From the NCBI GenBank assembly GCA_001871685.1, contig MNVK01000055.1, forward strand, positions 1-21,778: a stretch of 21,778 nucleotides of DNA. Reading direction: 5' to 3'. Below are positions 5,965-13,306 of this stretch, piece after piece. The translations under genes and the position numbers were made by a program. The notes below the pieces were generated by a model. It did no database searches. It saw only the letters and a program-made list of their open reading frames with translations, and was not told the DNA's origin. The DNA comes from Nitrospirae bacterium CG1_02_44_142 (lineage in GTDB: Bacteria; Nitrospirota; Thermodesulfovibrionia; Thermodesulfovibrionales; UBA1546). The first letter of the stretch is position 1. Every line of letters starts with the position of its first letter.

Positions 5965-7167
5965 TCAATTATCGTTCATGTGTTTTATTGCAAAAATTGA
6001 CGCTCCCGCAAGGCATACAAGCGATGCCGCCGCAACGGTGTTTGTTGTCCCTATGCGCTCTGACATTAGGCCCATGAGGAAATTACCTATCGGCGTAAAA
6101 CCGAGGAATACGAAAGAATAAACGCTCATTACCCTTCCTCTGAGGTTGTCGCTTGTTGACAGTTGAATAAAACTGTTGGCCGTTGCAAGGAAGCTGACTA
6201 TCCCCCAGCCTGCCATCATTAGCAGTAAAAGTGAAACCGCAAAGAGTCTTGAAAATGATGCGCAGAGAAGCGCCAATGAAAAACATAATCCCGACAGGGA
6301 CATAAACCTCAATTTATCTTTCATGTCACTTTTGAATGCGAGCATGATGGCTGCCGAAAGAGCGCCTAATCCGGTGGCGCTTACAAGAAGACCCAGCCCT
6401 GTTGGCCCGGCATTGAATATCTCTTCGGCAAAGACCGGCAGAAAACTTGTAAACGGGATTCCGAAAAGGCTGAAGACAGCGATGAGAAGCATCATGTAAA
6501 GGATGTTCTTCCGACCCTTTATAAAATAAAAACCTTCAGCTAAGTCCTTTAAAAACCCTTTTTGCGCGCTCCTTATCTCGCCTTTTGCTTTTAGCATTGA
6601 GAGGGCGATTATCACAGGGATAAAACTTGCGGCATTCAGAAAAAAACACGAGGGAAGCCCCATATATGCTATTGCCAGCCCGGCAATGACAGGGCCTATG
6701 AGCCGCGCGCCGTTAAAGGCGGCGGAATTGAGCGCAATGGCATTAAGGAGATGCCCTTTGCCGACCATCTCAACGACGAACGACTGCCTTGCCGGCATGT
6801 CAAAGGCATTTACTGTGCCGAGAAAAAATGCAAAGAAGATTACCTGCTCCACGGTTATTACGCCTATATCCGTAAATATGCCGAGCATAAGCGCGGGGAC
6901 TATTGATAATGCCTGTGTTGCTATCAGGAGGTTTCTTTTTCTGAATCTGTCTGCCGCAATGCCTCCGATGAGTGTGAAGAGGAGTATCGGAAGGGTTGAT
7001 GCGGCTGCTGTCATTCCGAGATAAAAAGGAGATTTTGTCAAGGAGTATACCAGCCATCCCTGCGCAACAGACTGCATCCAGGTGCCTGAGAGGGAAATCA
7101 ACTGGCCGAGCCAGAAGATGCGGAAGTCTCTGAAATATAATGCCGAGGATTTTTCCTGGTTTTCCAT
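5965..7167 (-). CDS. Major facilitator superfamily transporter (EntS/MFS_3-like exporter)
   Basis: 400 residues with about twelve hydrophobic segments and short loops. The N-terminal pattern RDFRIFWLGQLISLSGTWMQ and the loop GGIAADRFRKRNLL between TM2 and TM3 are characteristic of the EntS-like branch, which exports siderophores or drugs. The matching second-half motif (SDNLRGRVMSVYSF) is also visible. The substrate cannot be told from sequence. The gene diverges from znuA, with about 73 bases between the start codons. A -10-like TAAAAT sits at 7174-7179 on the minus strand, six bases before the ATG. Confidence 0.88.
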   Translation of the reverse strand: MENQEKSSALYFRDFRIFWLGQLISLSGTWMQSVAQGWLVYSLTKSPFYLGMTAAASTLPILLFTLIGGIAADRFRKRNLLIATQALSIVPALMLGIFTDIGVITVEQVIFFAFFLGTVNAFDMPARQSFVVEMVGKGHLLNAIALNSAAFNGARLIGPVIAGLAIAYMGLPSCFFLNAASFIPVIIALSMLKAKGEIRSAQKGFLKDLAEGFYFIKGRKNILYMMLLIAVFSLFGIPFTSFLPVFAEEIFNAGPTGLGLLVSATGLGALSAAIMLAFKSDMKDKLRFMSLSGLCFSLALLCASFSRLFAVSLLLLMMAGWGIVSFLATANSFIQLSTSDNLRGRVMSVYSFVFLGFTPIGNFLMGLMSERIGTTNTVAAASLVCLAGASIFAIKHMNDN

Positions 7168-7195
7168 TCTGATATTTTACACGAACTGCTTTGTC

Positions 7196-7224
7196 TTGAC
7201 AGTAATTTCAAACACCGCTACCAT
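7196..7224 (+). promoter_or_regulatory. Putative promoter of the znuACB operon
   Basis: TTGACA (7196-7201), a 17-base spacer and TACCAT (7219-7224). Transcription would start near 7231, giving a leader of about ten bases before the ATG at 7241. The AGAAGG at 7225-7230 would then not be in the message, so either the leader is nearly absent or another promoter is used. I see no clear Zur- or Mn-type palindrome. Confidence 0.5.
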
Positions 7225-7240
7225 AGAAGGCATAAAAGAT

Positions 7241-8143
7241 ATGAAAAGATTTGCCATAATTCTGATAGCAGTGTTTTTGTCTTTTGCTCATGCCTCCCAT
7301 GCAGAAGAGATAAAGGTTGTTGCGAGCATTTATCCCCTTGGCGATGTTACAAGACAGGTCGGCAAAGACAGAGTCAGTGTGCTGGTGATGCTCTATCCAG
7401 GCGCCTCGCCTCATACATTTGAGCCGACGCCGCTTGATATGATGAAAATCCAAAATTCAAAGGTTTTTGTAAAGGTAGGCGCAGGGCTTGAATTCTGGGC
7501 AGAGAAGATGATGAAGGCGTCTTCTAACAGGAATCTCATTATAGTTGATGCAGCATCGGGGCTTCCCCTGATAAGGCATGTTCATTCTCATGATGGCGCA
7601 GGCGGCTCTGAAGAAAAGGCGCATCAGGAATCTGGCGACCCTCATGTATGGCTGGACCCTGTGCTGATGAAAACAGTTGTGGATAAGATAAAAAATGCTC
7701 TCTCTAAGGCTGACCCGCAGGGAGAGGCATATTACAGAGAGAATGCGGAGAAATATAAAAAAGATTTAGACGCCCTTCACCGCGAGATTATGAATAGAGT
7801 AAAAAGTTTCCGTGTAAAGGAGTATGTAACCTTTCATCCGGCATGGAACTATTTTTCAAAAAGATACGGGCTCAGGGTGGCAGGGGTTATAGAGGAATCT
7901 CCGGGCCGAGAGCCTTCCCCGAAACATATTGCAAAGATTGTGAGTGAGATAAAGAGGGCCGGCTCAAGGATTATCTTTGCGGAGCCGCAGTTCAATCCGA
8001 AGATGGCAGAGGTGATTGCAAGAGAGGCAGGCGCAAAGGTTTTGTTTCTTGACCCGATTGGCGGCGCTAATGTTAAGGGCAGGGATACATATATATCTCT
8101 TATGAGATATAATCTTTCAATAATGGAAGAGGGGATGAAGTGA
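7241..8143 (+). CDS. znuA: Zinc/manganese ABC transporter substrate-binding protein
   Basis: A 300-residue periplasmic cluster A-I binding protein that hands Zn2+ or Mn2+ to ZnuB. I start it at 7241 (MKRFAIILIAVF) because this gives a proper signal peptide with cleavage after HASHA (about 21). The longer frame from 7082 would run through the divergent MFS start region and place about 50 non-signal residues in front. Metal ligands are visible: H58 (PGASPHTFEPTP), H135 (GDPHVWLDP), H199 (TFHPAW) and D271 (FLDP). A His-rich loop, HVHSHD, at 113-118 favours zinc. The stop overlaps the znuC GTG by four bases. Confidence 0.92.
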   Translation: MKRFAIILIAVFLSFAHASHAEEIKVVASIYPLGDVTRQVGKDRVSVLVMLYPGASPHTFEPTPLDMMKIQNSKVFVKVGAGLEFWAEKMMKASSNRNLIIVDAASGLPLIRHVHSHDGAGGSEEKAHQESGDPHVWLDPVLMKTVVDKIKNALSKADPQGEAYYRENAEKYKKDLDALHREIMNRVKSFRVKEYVTFHPAWNYFSKRYGLRVAGVIEESPGREPSPKHIAKIVSEIKRAGSRIIFAEPQFNPKMAEVIAREAGAKVLFLDPIGGANVKGRDTYISLMRYNLSIMEEGMK

Positions 8144-8910
8144 ATGCATTGGAAATAAGAAATCTCTCCGTAACCCTCAGCGGCAAAGAGATATTGAAGG
8201 ATATAAACCTTTCCCTTGAAGAAGGAAAATTTCTCGGTATTGTCGGGCCTAACGGCAGCGGCAAGACAACATTCCTGAAGTCAATACTCGGCATTATTAA
8301 GCATTCTACAGGAGAGGTAAGGGTGCTGGGCAAGTCTTCCGAGGAATGTTTGAAAACAGGAGTTTTCGGTTATGTGCCGCAGCATCTTAACCTTGACATT
8401 AATTTCCCTGCAAGGGCAATAGATGTTGTGACAATGGGATTATATGGAAGGCTCGGACTTTTCAGATGGCCTTCAAAAAAGGAAAAAGAAAAGGCGCTTG
8501 AATACATAGAGCTTATCGGGATGGCGGGGAACGAGAACTTCCAATTTGGCGAGATGTCAGGCGGAGAGCAGCAGCGCATCTCTATTGCCAGGGCGCTTGT
8601 GAGCAATCCAAAGATACTTATACTTGACGAGCCGAGCACAGGCATAGATGTTGTCGGGCAGGAAGATTTCTATCATCTCCTTAAAGGATTTCAGAAGAGA
8701 CTCGGGCTTACGATTATTATGGTGTCGCATGACATCGGAGCTGTGACATCCTATGTTGATGAGATTGCCTGCCTGAACAAAATTCTCTATTACCACGGAG
8801 CGCCTCTTGGCGCGCTTGACGAGAATGTGCTTGAAAGGCTCTATGGCAAGAATGTGGATATAATGATACATTCCGACAGGTGTGACAAATGTGAGAGGTT
8901 GAGGAAATAA
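8140..8910 (+). CDS. znuC: Zinc/manganese ABC transporter ATP-binding protein
   Basis: The ATPase of the importer, 256 residues, starting with GTG inside the znuA stop (GTGA overlap), which suggests translational coupling. Walker A is GPNGSGKT (36-43), the Q-loop is in VPQHL, the ABC signature is MSGGEQ (139-144), Walker B is ILILDEP (159-165) and the switch His is H197 (VSHD). The C-terminal tail carries HSDRCDKC (244-251), a His plus CxxC arrangement that could bind a metal. znuB begins on the last base of the stop codon. Confidence 0.94.
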   Translation: MNALEIRNLSVTLSGKEILKDINLSLEEGKFLGIVGPNGSGKTTFLKSILGIIKHSTGEVRVLGKSSEECLKTGVFGYVPQHLNLDINFPARAIDVVTMGLYGRLGLFRWPSKKEKEKALEYIELIGMAGNENFQFGEMSGGEQQRISIARALVSNPKILILDEPSTGIDVVGQEDFYHLLKGFQKRLGLTIIMVSHDIGAVTSYVDEIACLNKILYYHGAPLGALDENVLERLYGKNVDIMIHSDRCDKCERLRK

Positions 8911-9704
8911 TGGAAATCTTATCATACGGGTTCATGCAGAGGGCTCTTGTTACCGGCATAGCTGTCAGCATACTTGCAGGCGTGGTCTCTGTCTTTGTTG
9001 TGCTGAGGAGAGTCTCCTTCGTAGGCGCAGGCATTTCCCATGCGGCATTCGGAGGAGTTGCAATAGGTTTTCTTGCAGGCGTAAATCCTGTCATAACTGC
9101 GATGATATATTCCATCCTGGTGGCATTCGGAATTGAGAAAATAAGCTCAAAGGGCAGGGTGGCGGAAGATACCGCCATAGGAGTATTCTTTTCAAGCTCA
9201 ATGGCTCTCGGCATAGTCCTGATAAGCCTTTCAAAGAATTACAATGTAGACCTTTTCGGCTATCTTTTCGGCAGCATTCTTGCAATAAGTGAAAACGAGA
9301 TGTGGCTGACAATTGCAGTAACGGTTGTAATCCTTGCTGCGATTATGATGATTATGAAGGAGCTTTTGTTTACGACATTCAACGAAGAGCTTGCGATTGT
9401 AAGCGGCATCCCGACGCGCCTGATTAAATCGCTCTTTCTGCTGGCCATGGCGGTGGCGATTGTTATCTCCATCAAGGTCGTGGGGATTATCCTTGTCTCC
9501 GCCCTTCTTGTAATACCGGGCGCTGTTGCACAACTGCTTTCAAGGAGTTTTTATCCGATGCTGCTCATCTCATGTTCTGCTGCGCTTTTTTCTACGATAG
9601 CAGGGCTTTATCTTTCATCTCAGTTTGACCTCTCGCCGGGCGGCACAATCGTCCTGATAGTCACGGCGCTCTTTTCCGCCGCGTTTTTATGGGCGAGAAA
9701 ATAA
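8910..9704 (+). CDS. znuB: Zinc/manganese ABC transporter permease
   Basis: A 264-residue inner-membrane protein of the ABC-3 family with about eight hydrophobic segments, forming the channel of the ZnuABC importer. Typical stretches are SFVGAGISHAAFGGVAIG (about 33-50), which contains the ISHAAFGG family signature, and ISIKVVGIILVSALLVIPGAVAQLLS (about 186-211). The start overlaps the znuC stop by one base (TAATG). A nested inverted-repeat element follows the stop codon and probably marks the end of the operon. Confidence 0.93.
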   Translation: MEILSYGFMQRALVTGIAVSILAGVVSVFVVLRRVSFVGAGISHAAFGGVAIGFLAGVNPVITAMIYSILVAFGIEKISSKGRVAEDTAIGVFFSSSMALGIVLISLSKNYNVDLFGYLFGSILAISENEMWLTIAVTVVILAAIMMIMKELLFTTFNEELAIVSGIPTRLIKSLFLLAMAVAIVISIKVVGIILVSALLVIPGAVAQLLSRSFYPMLLISCSAALFSTIAGLYLSSQFDLSPGGTIVLIVTALFSAAFLWARK

Positions 9705-9712
9705 TATTCTTT

Positions 9713-9854
9713 ACCGAAAAATAGAGATAGAAAGTTGTCATTGCGAGTGAAACGAAGCAATCCCGCCTTTTGCAATGAGATTGCCACGAACCCTTCGGGT
9801 TCTCGCAATGACAGGTAATTCAAAGCGTTTATAGTTCTATCTCTATTTTTCGGT
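9713..9854. repeat. Nested inverted-repeat element (TCATTGCGAG family) with 20-bp outer arms
   Basis: The outer arms are perfect 20-bp inverted repeats (9713-9732 ACCGAAAAATAGAGATAGAA, and its complement at 9835-9854). Inside lies a 12-bp pair, TGTCATTGCGAG (9736-9747) with CTCGCAATGACA (9802-9813), then GCAATC (9757-9762) with GATTGC (9779-9784). A small hairpin, GAACCC-TTC-GGGTTC, is at 9788-9802. The whole gap between znuB and the dCMP deaminase gene is essentially this element. It could also act as a terminator for znuACB. A permuted relative is at 18558-18652. Confidence 0.8.
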
Positions 9855-9903
9855 CTTTATATCCGTCTTTGCATTTTCTCCTCTGAATTTAATAATATAG
9901 AAC

Positions 9904-10383
9904 ATGCCTAAAATCAAAAAGAAGAGTAAGAGGCCGGGCTGGGATGAATACTTTATCGGCATAGCCAAGGCTGTTGCGGCCAGGGCTACATGTCTCAGGC
10001 GCAAATACGGCACGGTGATTACGAAAGACAATATCATTGTCAGCACCGGATATAACGGCGCTCCGGCGGGCATGAAGGATTGTCTTGAGGTTGGAAAATG
10101 CACGAGAAAGGAACTTCAAATCCCTCACGGCGAAAGATATGAACTCTGCCACAGCGTTCATGCAGAGGCAAATGCAGTAATACGCGCGGCAGTTCATGAG
10201 CTTAAAGGCGCAACCATTTATATATCGGGCGTTGATGACAGCGCAGGTGAATGCCATTCAGAGCCGTGCATGATGTGCAAAAGGATAATACTCAATGCGC
10301 GGATTGCAAGAGTGGTTTATTCGGATGGAAACGGAAACGTTCATGCAGTAAATCCTAAAGAGTGGCTTAAAAAGAGGGTTTGA
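9904..10383 (+). CDS. comEB: dCMP deaminase (ComEB-like, zinc-dependent)
   Basis: 159 residues. It deaminates dCMP to dUMP, feeding thymidylate synthesis. The zinc and catalytic motifs are HAE (H86, E88) and PCMMC (C122, C125). Additional Cys (C60, C66, C82) and H84 match the second structural zinc site common in this family. The N-terminal ~10 residues are very basic. There is no Shine-Dalgarno; TAATAT ends five bases before the ATG. The next gene, cdaA, begins one base after its stop, so the two are co-transcribed. comEC lies four genes downstream; the two are also neighbours in Bacillus com operons, though the link here may be only positional. Confidence 0.9.
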   Translation: MPKIKKKSKRPGWDEYFIGIAKAVAARATCLRRKYGTVITKDNIIVSTGYNGAPAGMKDCLEVGKCTRKELQIPHGERYELCHSVHAEANAVIRAAVHELKGATIYISGVDDSAGECHSEPCMMCKRIILNARIARVVYSDGNGNVHAVNPKEWLKKRV

Positions 10384-10384
10384 A

Positions 10385-11173
10385 GTGGAAATATTCAGGC
10401 AATTAAGGTGGCAGGATATTCTGGACATTATTCTCGTGTCCCTTCTCCTTTACCGTCTGCTTCTATTTATAAAAGGCACGAGGGCTGTTCAGATGCTTAT
10501 TGGCATAGGGGTGCTGATGCTGGCCTCTCTCCTGTTAGGCTATACAGGGCTTTATACAATGGACTGGATAATCCAGAGCTTCTGGGCGCAGATAGTTATA
10601 GCGCTTATAGTGCTCTTCCAGCCTGAGATAAGAAGGGCGCTTGCGCGTATGGGCAAGACGCCGTTTTTGCAGTCATTCACCTCTGCCGAGGAACTCAAAT
10701 CTCTGGAAGAGATACTCAAGGCTTCCGTGGCCCTTGCAAACAGAAAAATCGGCGCATTGATTGTTATTGAGCGTGAAACAAGCCTGAATGAATTTGTTGA
10801 GATAGGCACATCGCTTGACGCCAGGGTTACGCGTGAAATACTCCTCAGCATCTTTCATCCTTCATCTCCAATACACGATGGAGCGGTTGTTATAAAGGGC
10901 AACAGGATTGTTGCAGCAGGCTGCTTTCTCCCCATAATGCTCAGTTCCGAGATTGATAAAGCCATGGGGACAAGGCACAGGGCGGGGCTCGGGCTTACAG
11001 AAGAGACAGATGCGGTTGCTATTATAGTTTCTGAAGAGACAGGCAATATATCTATGGCTGTCGGCGGGAAACTTGAAACCCATATTGACATGGGAACTCT
11101 TCGTGATATATTAACAGATATGTTTACATCCAAGAAGTCGAAGACTCCGAGCTACCCGGAGAAGGCGGCATGA
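10385..11173 (+). CDS. cdaA: Diadenylate cyclase CdaA (c-di-AMP synthase)
   Basis: A 262-residue membrane-bound enzyme that joins two ATP into cyclic di-AMP. Three hydrophobic segments occupy about residues 12-80, followed by the DAC domain with DGA (165-167, in SPIHDGAVVI) and the nucleotide-binding GTRHR (195-199). It starts with GTG, preceded by AGAGGG about nine bases upstream. The stop codon overlaps the next ATG (ATGA). The order cdaA, cdaR, glmM is the conserved module in which CdaR and GlmM modulate cyclase activity, linking c-di-AMP to cell-wall precursor supply. Confidence 0.95.
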   Translation: MEIFRQLRWQDILDIILVSLLLYRLLLFIKGTRAVQMLIGIGVLMLASLLLGYTGLYTMDWIIQSFWAQIVIALIVLFQPEIRRALARMGKTPFLQSFTSAEELKSLEEILKASVALANRKIGALIVIERETSLNEFVEIGTSLDARVTREILLSIFHPSSPIHDGAVVIKGNRIVAAGCFLPIMLSSEIDKAMGTRHRAGLGLTEETDAVAIIVSEETGNISMAVGGKLETHIDMGTLRDILTDMFTSKKSKTPSYPEKAA

Positions 11174-11811
11174 TGAGAGGGCTGCTGCTTGAGAATCTCG
11201 GGCTTAAGGTTACTGCTGTTGTCATGGCGATAATCTTGTGGTTTTTTGTTATCTCAAAGGGACAGTCTGAGGTATCGATGGAAGCGCTCCTTGAACTTAA
11301 AAATATCCCCCGCGGACTTGAGAGCGTCAAGCAGGGGACAAAATCTGTAAATGTGAGTATGAGCGGGCAAGAGAGACTTCTCAGAAATATGAAGCCGTCT
11401 GATATAAGAGTTCATGTGGATTTAAGCAAGGCAAAGAAGGGGAAAGGCATATATTATATAAACAAGGACGATGTAAAAATTCCCCCTACAATTAACATTA
11501 CAGATATAACCCCCTCGTCTGTATCTATTGTTCTGGAAGAGACGATTATGAAAACTGTGCCTGTCCATGCAATTATGGCCGGCAGTCCTAAGGAAGGGTT
11601 TGTTGTGAGTTCTGTGGAGGTCTTGCCTAAGGATTTGACTATTGAGGGAGTAAGGACAGAGGTGAGCAGGATAAAATTTCTGAGGACCGAGCCTGTTGAT
11701 ATTTCAGACGCTGATAAGACTTTTACGCAGACTGCGCGCATTGATATGGCCGGCAGAAATATAAGGACAGACGTGCAGGAAGTCAGCGTAAAGGTTGTTA
11801 TAAAAAGATAG
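11170..11811 (+). CDS. cdaR: CdaA regulatory protein (YbbR-domain protein CdaR)
   Basis: 213 residues. One N-terminal transmembrane helix (about 10-28, KVTAVVMAIILWFFVI) anchors an extracytoplasmic part made of about two YbbR repeats, seen as the recurring pattern of short strands around KNIPRGLESVKQGTKSVNVS and VHAIMAGSPKEGFVVSSVEV. Firmicute homologues have three to four repeats, so this is a short version. CdaR binds and modulates CdaA. Its start overlaps cdaA by four bases. The stop codon is part of a perfect AGGAGG (11810-11815) that has no start codon at the proper distance (see the heptamer array). Confidence 0.9.
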   Translation: MMRGLLLENLGLKVTAVVMAIILWFFVISKGQSEVSMEALLELKNIPRGLESVKQGTKSVNVSMSGQERLLRNMKPSDIRVHVDLSKAKKGKGIYYINKDDVKIPPTINITDITPSSVSIVLEETIMKTVPVHAIMAGSPKEGFVVSSVEVLPKDLTIEGVRTEVSRIKFLRTEPVDISDADKTFTQTARIDMAGRNIRTDVQEVSVKVVIKR

Positions 11812-11826
11812 GAGGAAGAAATAGGC

Positions 11827-11946
11827 GTCAGGTTTCAGGTATCAGGTATCAGGTATCAGGTATCAGGTGTCAGGTTTCAGTATATCTAACACCTAACACC
11901 TAAAACCTAGAACCTAGAACCTAGAACCTAAAACCTAAAACCTAAA
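11827..11946. repeat. Two opposed heptanucleotide arrays between cdaR and glmM
   Basis: The left array (11827-11880) consists of seven-base units of the form CAGGTAT/CAGGTTT/CAGGTGT. The right array (11886-11946) consists of CTAACAC/CTAAAAC/CTAGAAC units and runs directly into the glmM ATG. The AGGT and ACCT cores of opposite units can pair, giving a long imperfect stem with about four consecutive pairs per seven bases and a five-base loop (TATAT). It separates an AGGAGG at 11810-11815 from the glmM start codon. Confidence 0.85.
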
Positions 11947-13290
11947 ATGAAACTTTTTGGGACAGATGGTATAAGAGGCAGGGTAAATAAGCATCCCATG
12001 ACTCCTGAAAATGTGCTCAGGATTGGAATGGCAGCAGCTAAGGTTCTGAGGGAAAAGCACGGCAGAAATATGGTCCTGATTGGGAAGGACACAAGGCTTT
12101 CAGGATATATGATAGAAAGCGCCCTTACCTCCGGGATTTGCTCAATGGGGATGAATGTGACGCTTGTGGGCCCTATTCCAACTCCGGGAGCGGCATTTCT
12201 TACAAGGACATTGAGGCTTGACGCCGGGATTGTAATATCGGCGTCGCATAATCCTTACGAGGATAACGGCATAAAGTTTTTCTCATCTGAGGGATTCAAA
12301 CTTCCCGATGAAATAGAAAAGAGCATTGAAGAACTTGTCGTGGATGACGGGCTCGGGATAAAAAGGCCTTCCGGTTCTGATATAGGGAAGGCCTACAGGC
12401 TTGATGACGCGACAGGCAGGTATATTGAGTATATAAAATCAACTGTGCCGAAAGGCATGACGCTTGAAGGAATAAAGGTTGTTGTTGACTGCGCAAACGG
12501 AGCTGCGTATAAAACAACGCCATGGGTTCTGCGTGAACTCGGCGCAGAGGTTATAGTGATAAATGACAAGCCTGACGGCTGCAACATTAATGACGGCTGC
12601 GGGGCGCTTCATCCTGAAATGCTCCAGAAGGCAGTCAGGCAGCACAGGGCTCATGTCGGCATTGCGCATGACGGCGATGCTGACAGGACAATATTCTGCG
12701 ATGAAAAAGGCAGAATTGTCAGCGGAGATCAGATTATAGGGATATGCGCTCTTGAATTTAAAGGGGAAGGAAGGCTTAAAGGCAGCACAGTTGTCTCCAC
12801 GGTTATGAGCAATCTCGGGCTTGAGCATTATCTTGGAAAAAACGGAATTAAATTTATACGGACCAAGGTCGGAGACAGATTTGTCGCTGAGAAGATGAGA
12901 GCCGGCGGATATAACTTTGGCGGAGAACAGTCCGGGCATATAATATTCTCTGATTACAATACAACAGGAGACGGGCCTATCACCGCCCTTCATGTGCTTT
13001 ATCTGATGAGGAAAAGGAACAAGCCTCTTTCCATGCTTGTATCGGGCATAAGGCTCTATCCTCAGGTTCTTGTAAATGTTGAGACAGAAAAGAGAAAGGA
13101 TTTCAAATCAATCCCTGAAATAGGGGCGGCAATCAGGAAGGCTGAAGAAAGACTCGCCGGCAATGGCAGGATACTTGTAAGGCCGTCAGGCACGGAGCCG
13201 AAGATTAGGGTGATGGTTGAGGGCAAAGAGAGGCGGTTGATAGAGAAGCTGGGAAATGAAATCGCAAAAGTTGTGAGAGAATATTTGTAA
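11947..13290 (+). CDS. glmM: Phosphoglucosamine mutase
   Basis: 447 residues of the alpha-D-phosphohexomutase family. It interconverts glucosamine 6- and 1-phosphate on the way to UDP-GlcNAc for peptidoglycan and LPS. The phosphorylated catalytic serine is S100 in ISASHNP, the Mg2+ loop is DGDAD (242-246), the sugar-binding loop GGEQSGH lies near residue 325, and the phosphate-binding RPSGTEPKIR starts at 412. The ATG is immediately preceded by heptamer repeats and has no ribosome-binding site at normal spacing. It completes the cdaA-cdaR-glmM module; comEC follows after 16 bases. Confidence 0.95.
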   Translation: MKLFGTDGIRGRVNKHPMTPENVLRIGMAAAKVLREKHGRNMVLIGKDTRLSGYMIESALTSGICSMGMNVTLVGPIPTPGAAFLTRTLRLDAGIVISASHNPYEDNGIKFFSSEGFKLPDEIEKSIEELVVDDGLGIKRPSGSDIGKAYRLDDATGRYIEYIKSTVPKGMTLEGIKVVVDCANGAAYKTTPWVLRELGAEVIVINDKPDGCNINDGCGALHPEMLQKAVRQHRAHVGIAHDGDADRTIFCDEKGRIVSGDQIIGICALEFKGEGRLKGSTVVSTVMSNLGLEHYLGKNGIKFIRTKVGDRFVAEKMRAGGYNFGGEQSGHIIFSDYNTTGDGPITALHVLYLMRKRNKPLSMLVSGIRLYPQVLVNVETEKRKDFKSIPEIGAAIRKAEERLAGNGRILVRPSGTEPKIRVMVEGKERRLIEKLGNEIAKVVREYL

Positions 13291-13306
13291 GTAATATGGA
13301 TTAAGC

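Noticed and set aside
7082..7240. Upstream extension of znuA to 7082
   Set aside because: It would run through the divergent MFS start and its promoter and would bury the signal peptide 53 residues inside the protein; 7241 is the natural start.
11827..11946. Possible CRISPR array
   Set aside because: The period is seven bases with no spacers; it is a tandem heptamer repeat. No cas gene is present.
12439..12993. 184-codon open frame antisense to glmM
   Set aside because: Lies wholly inside a well-supported gene, has no family features and a random composition.
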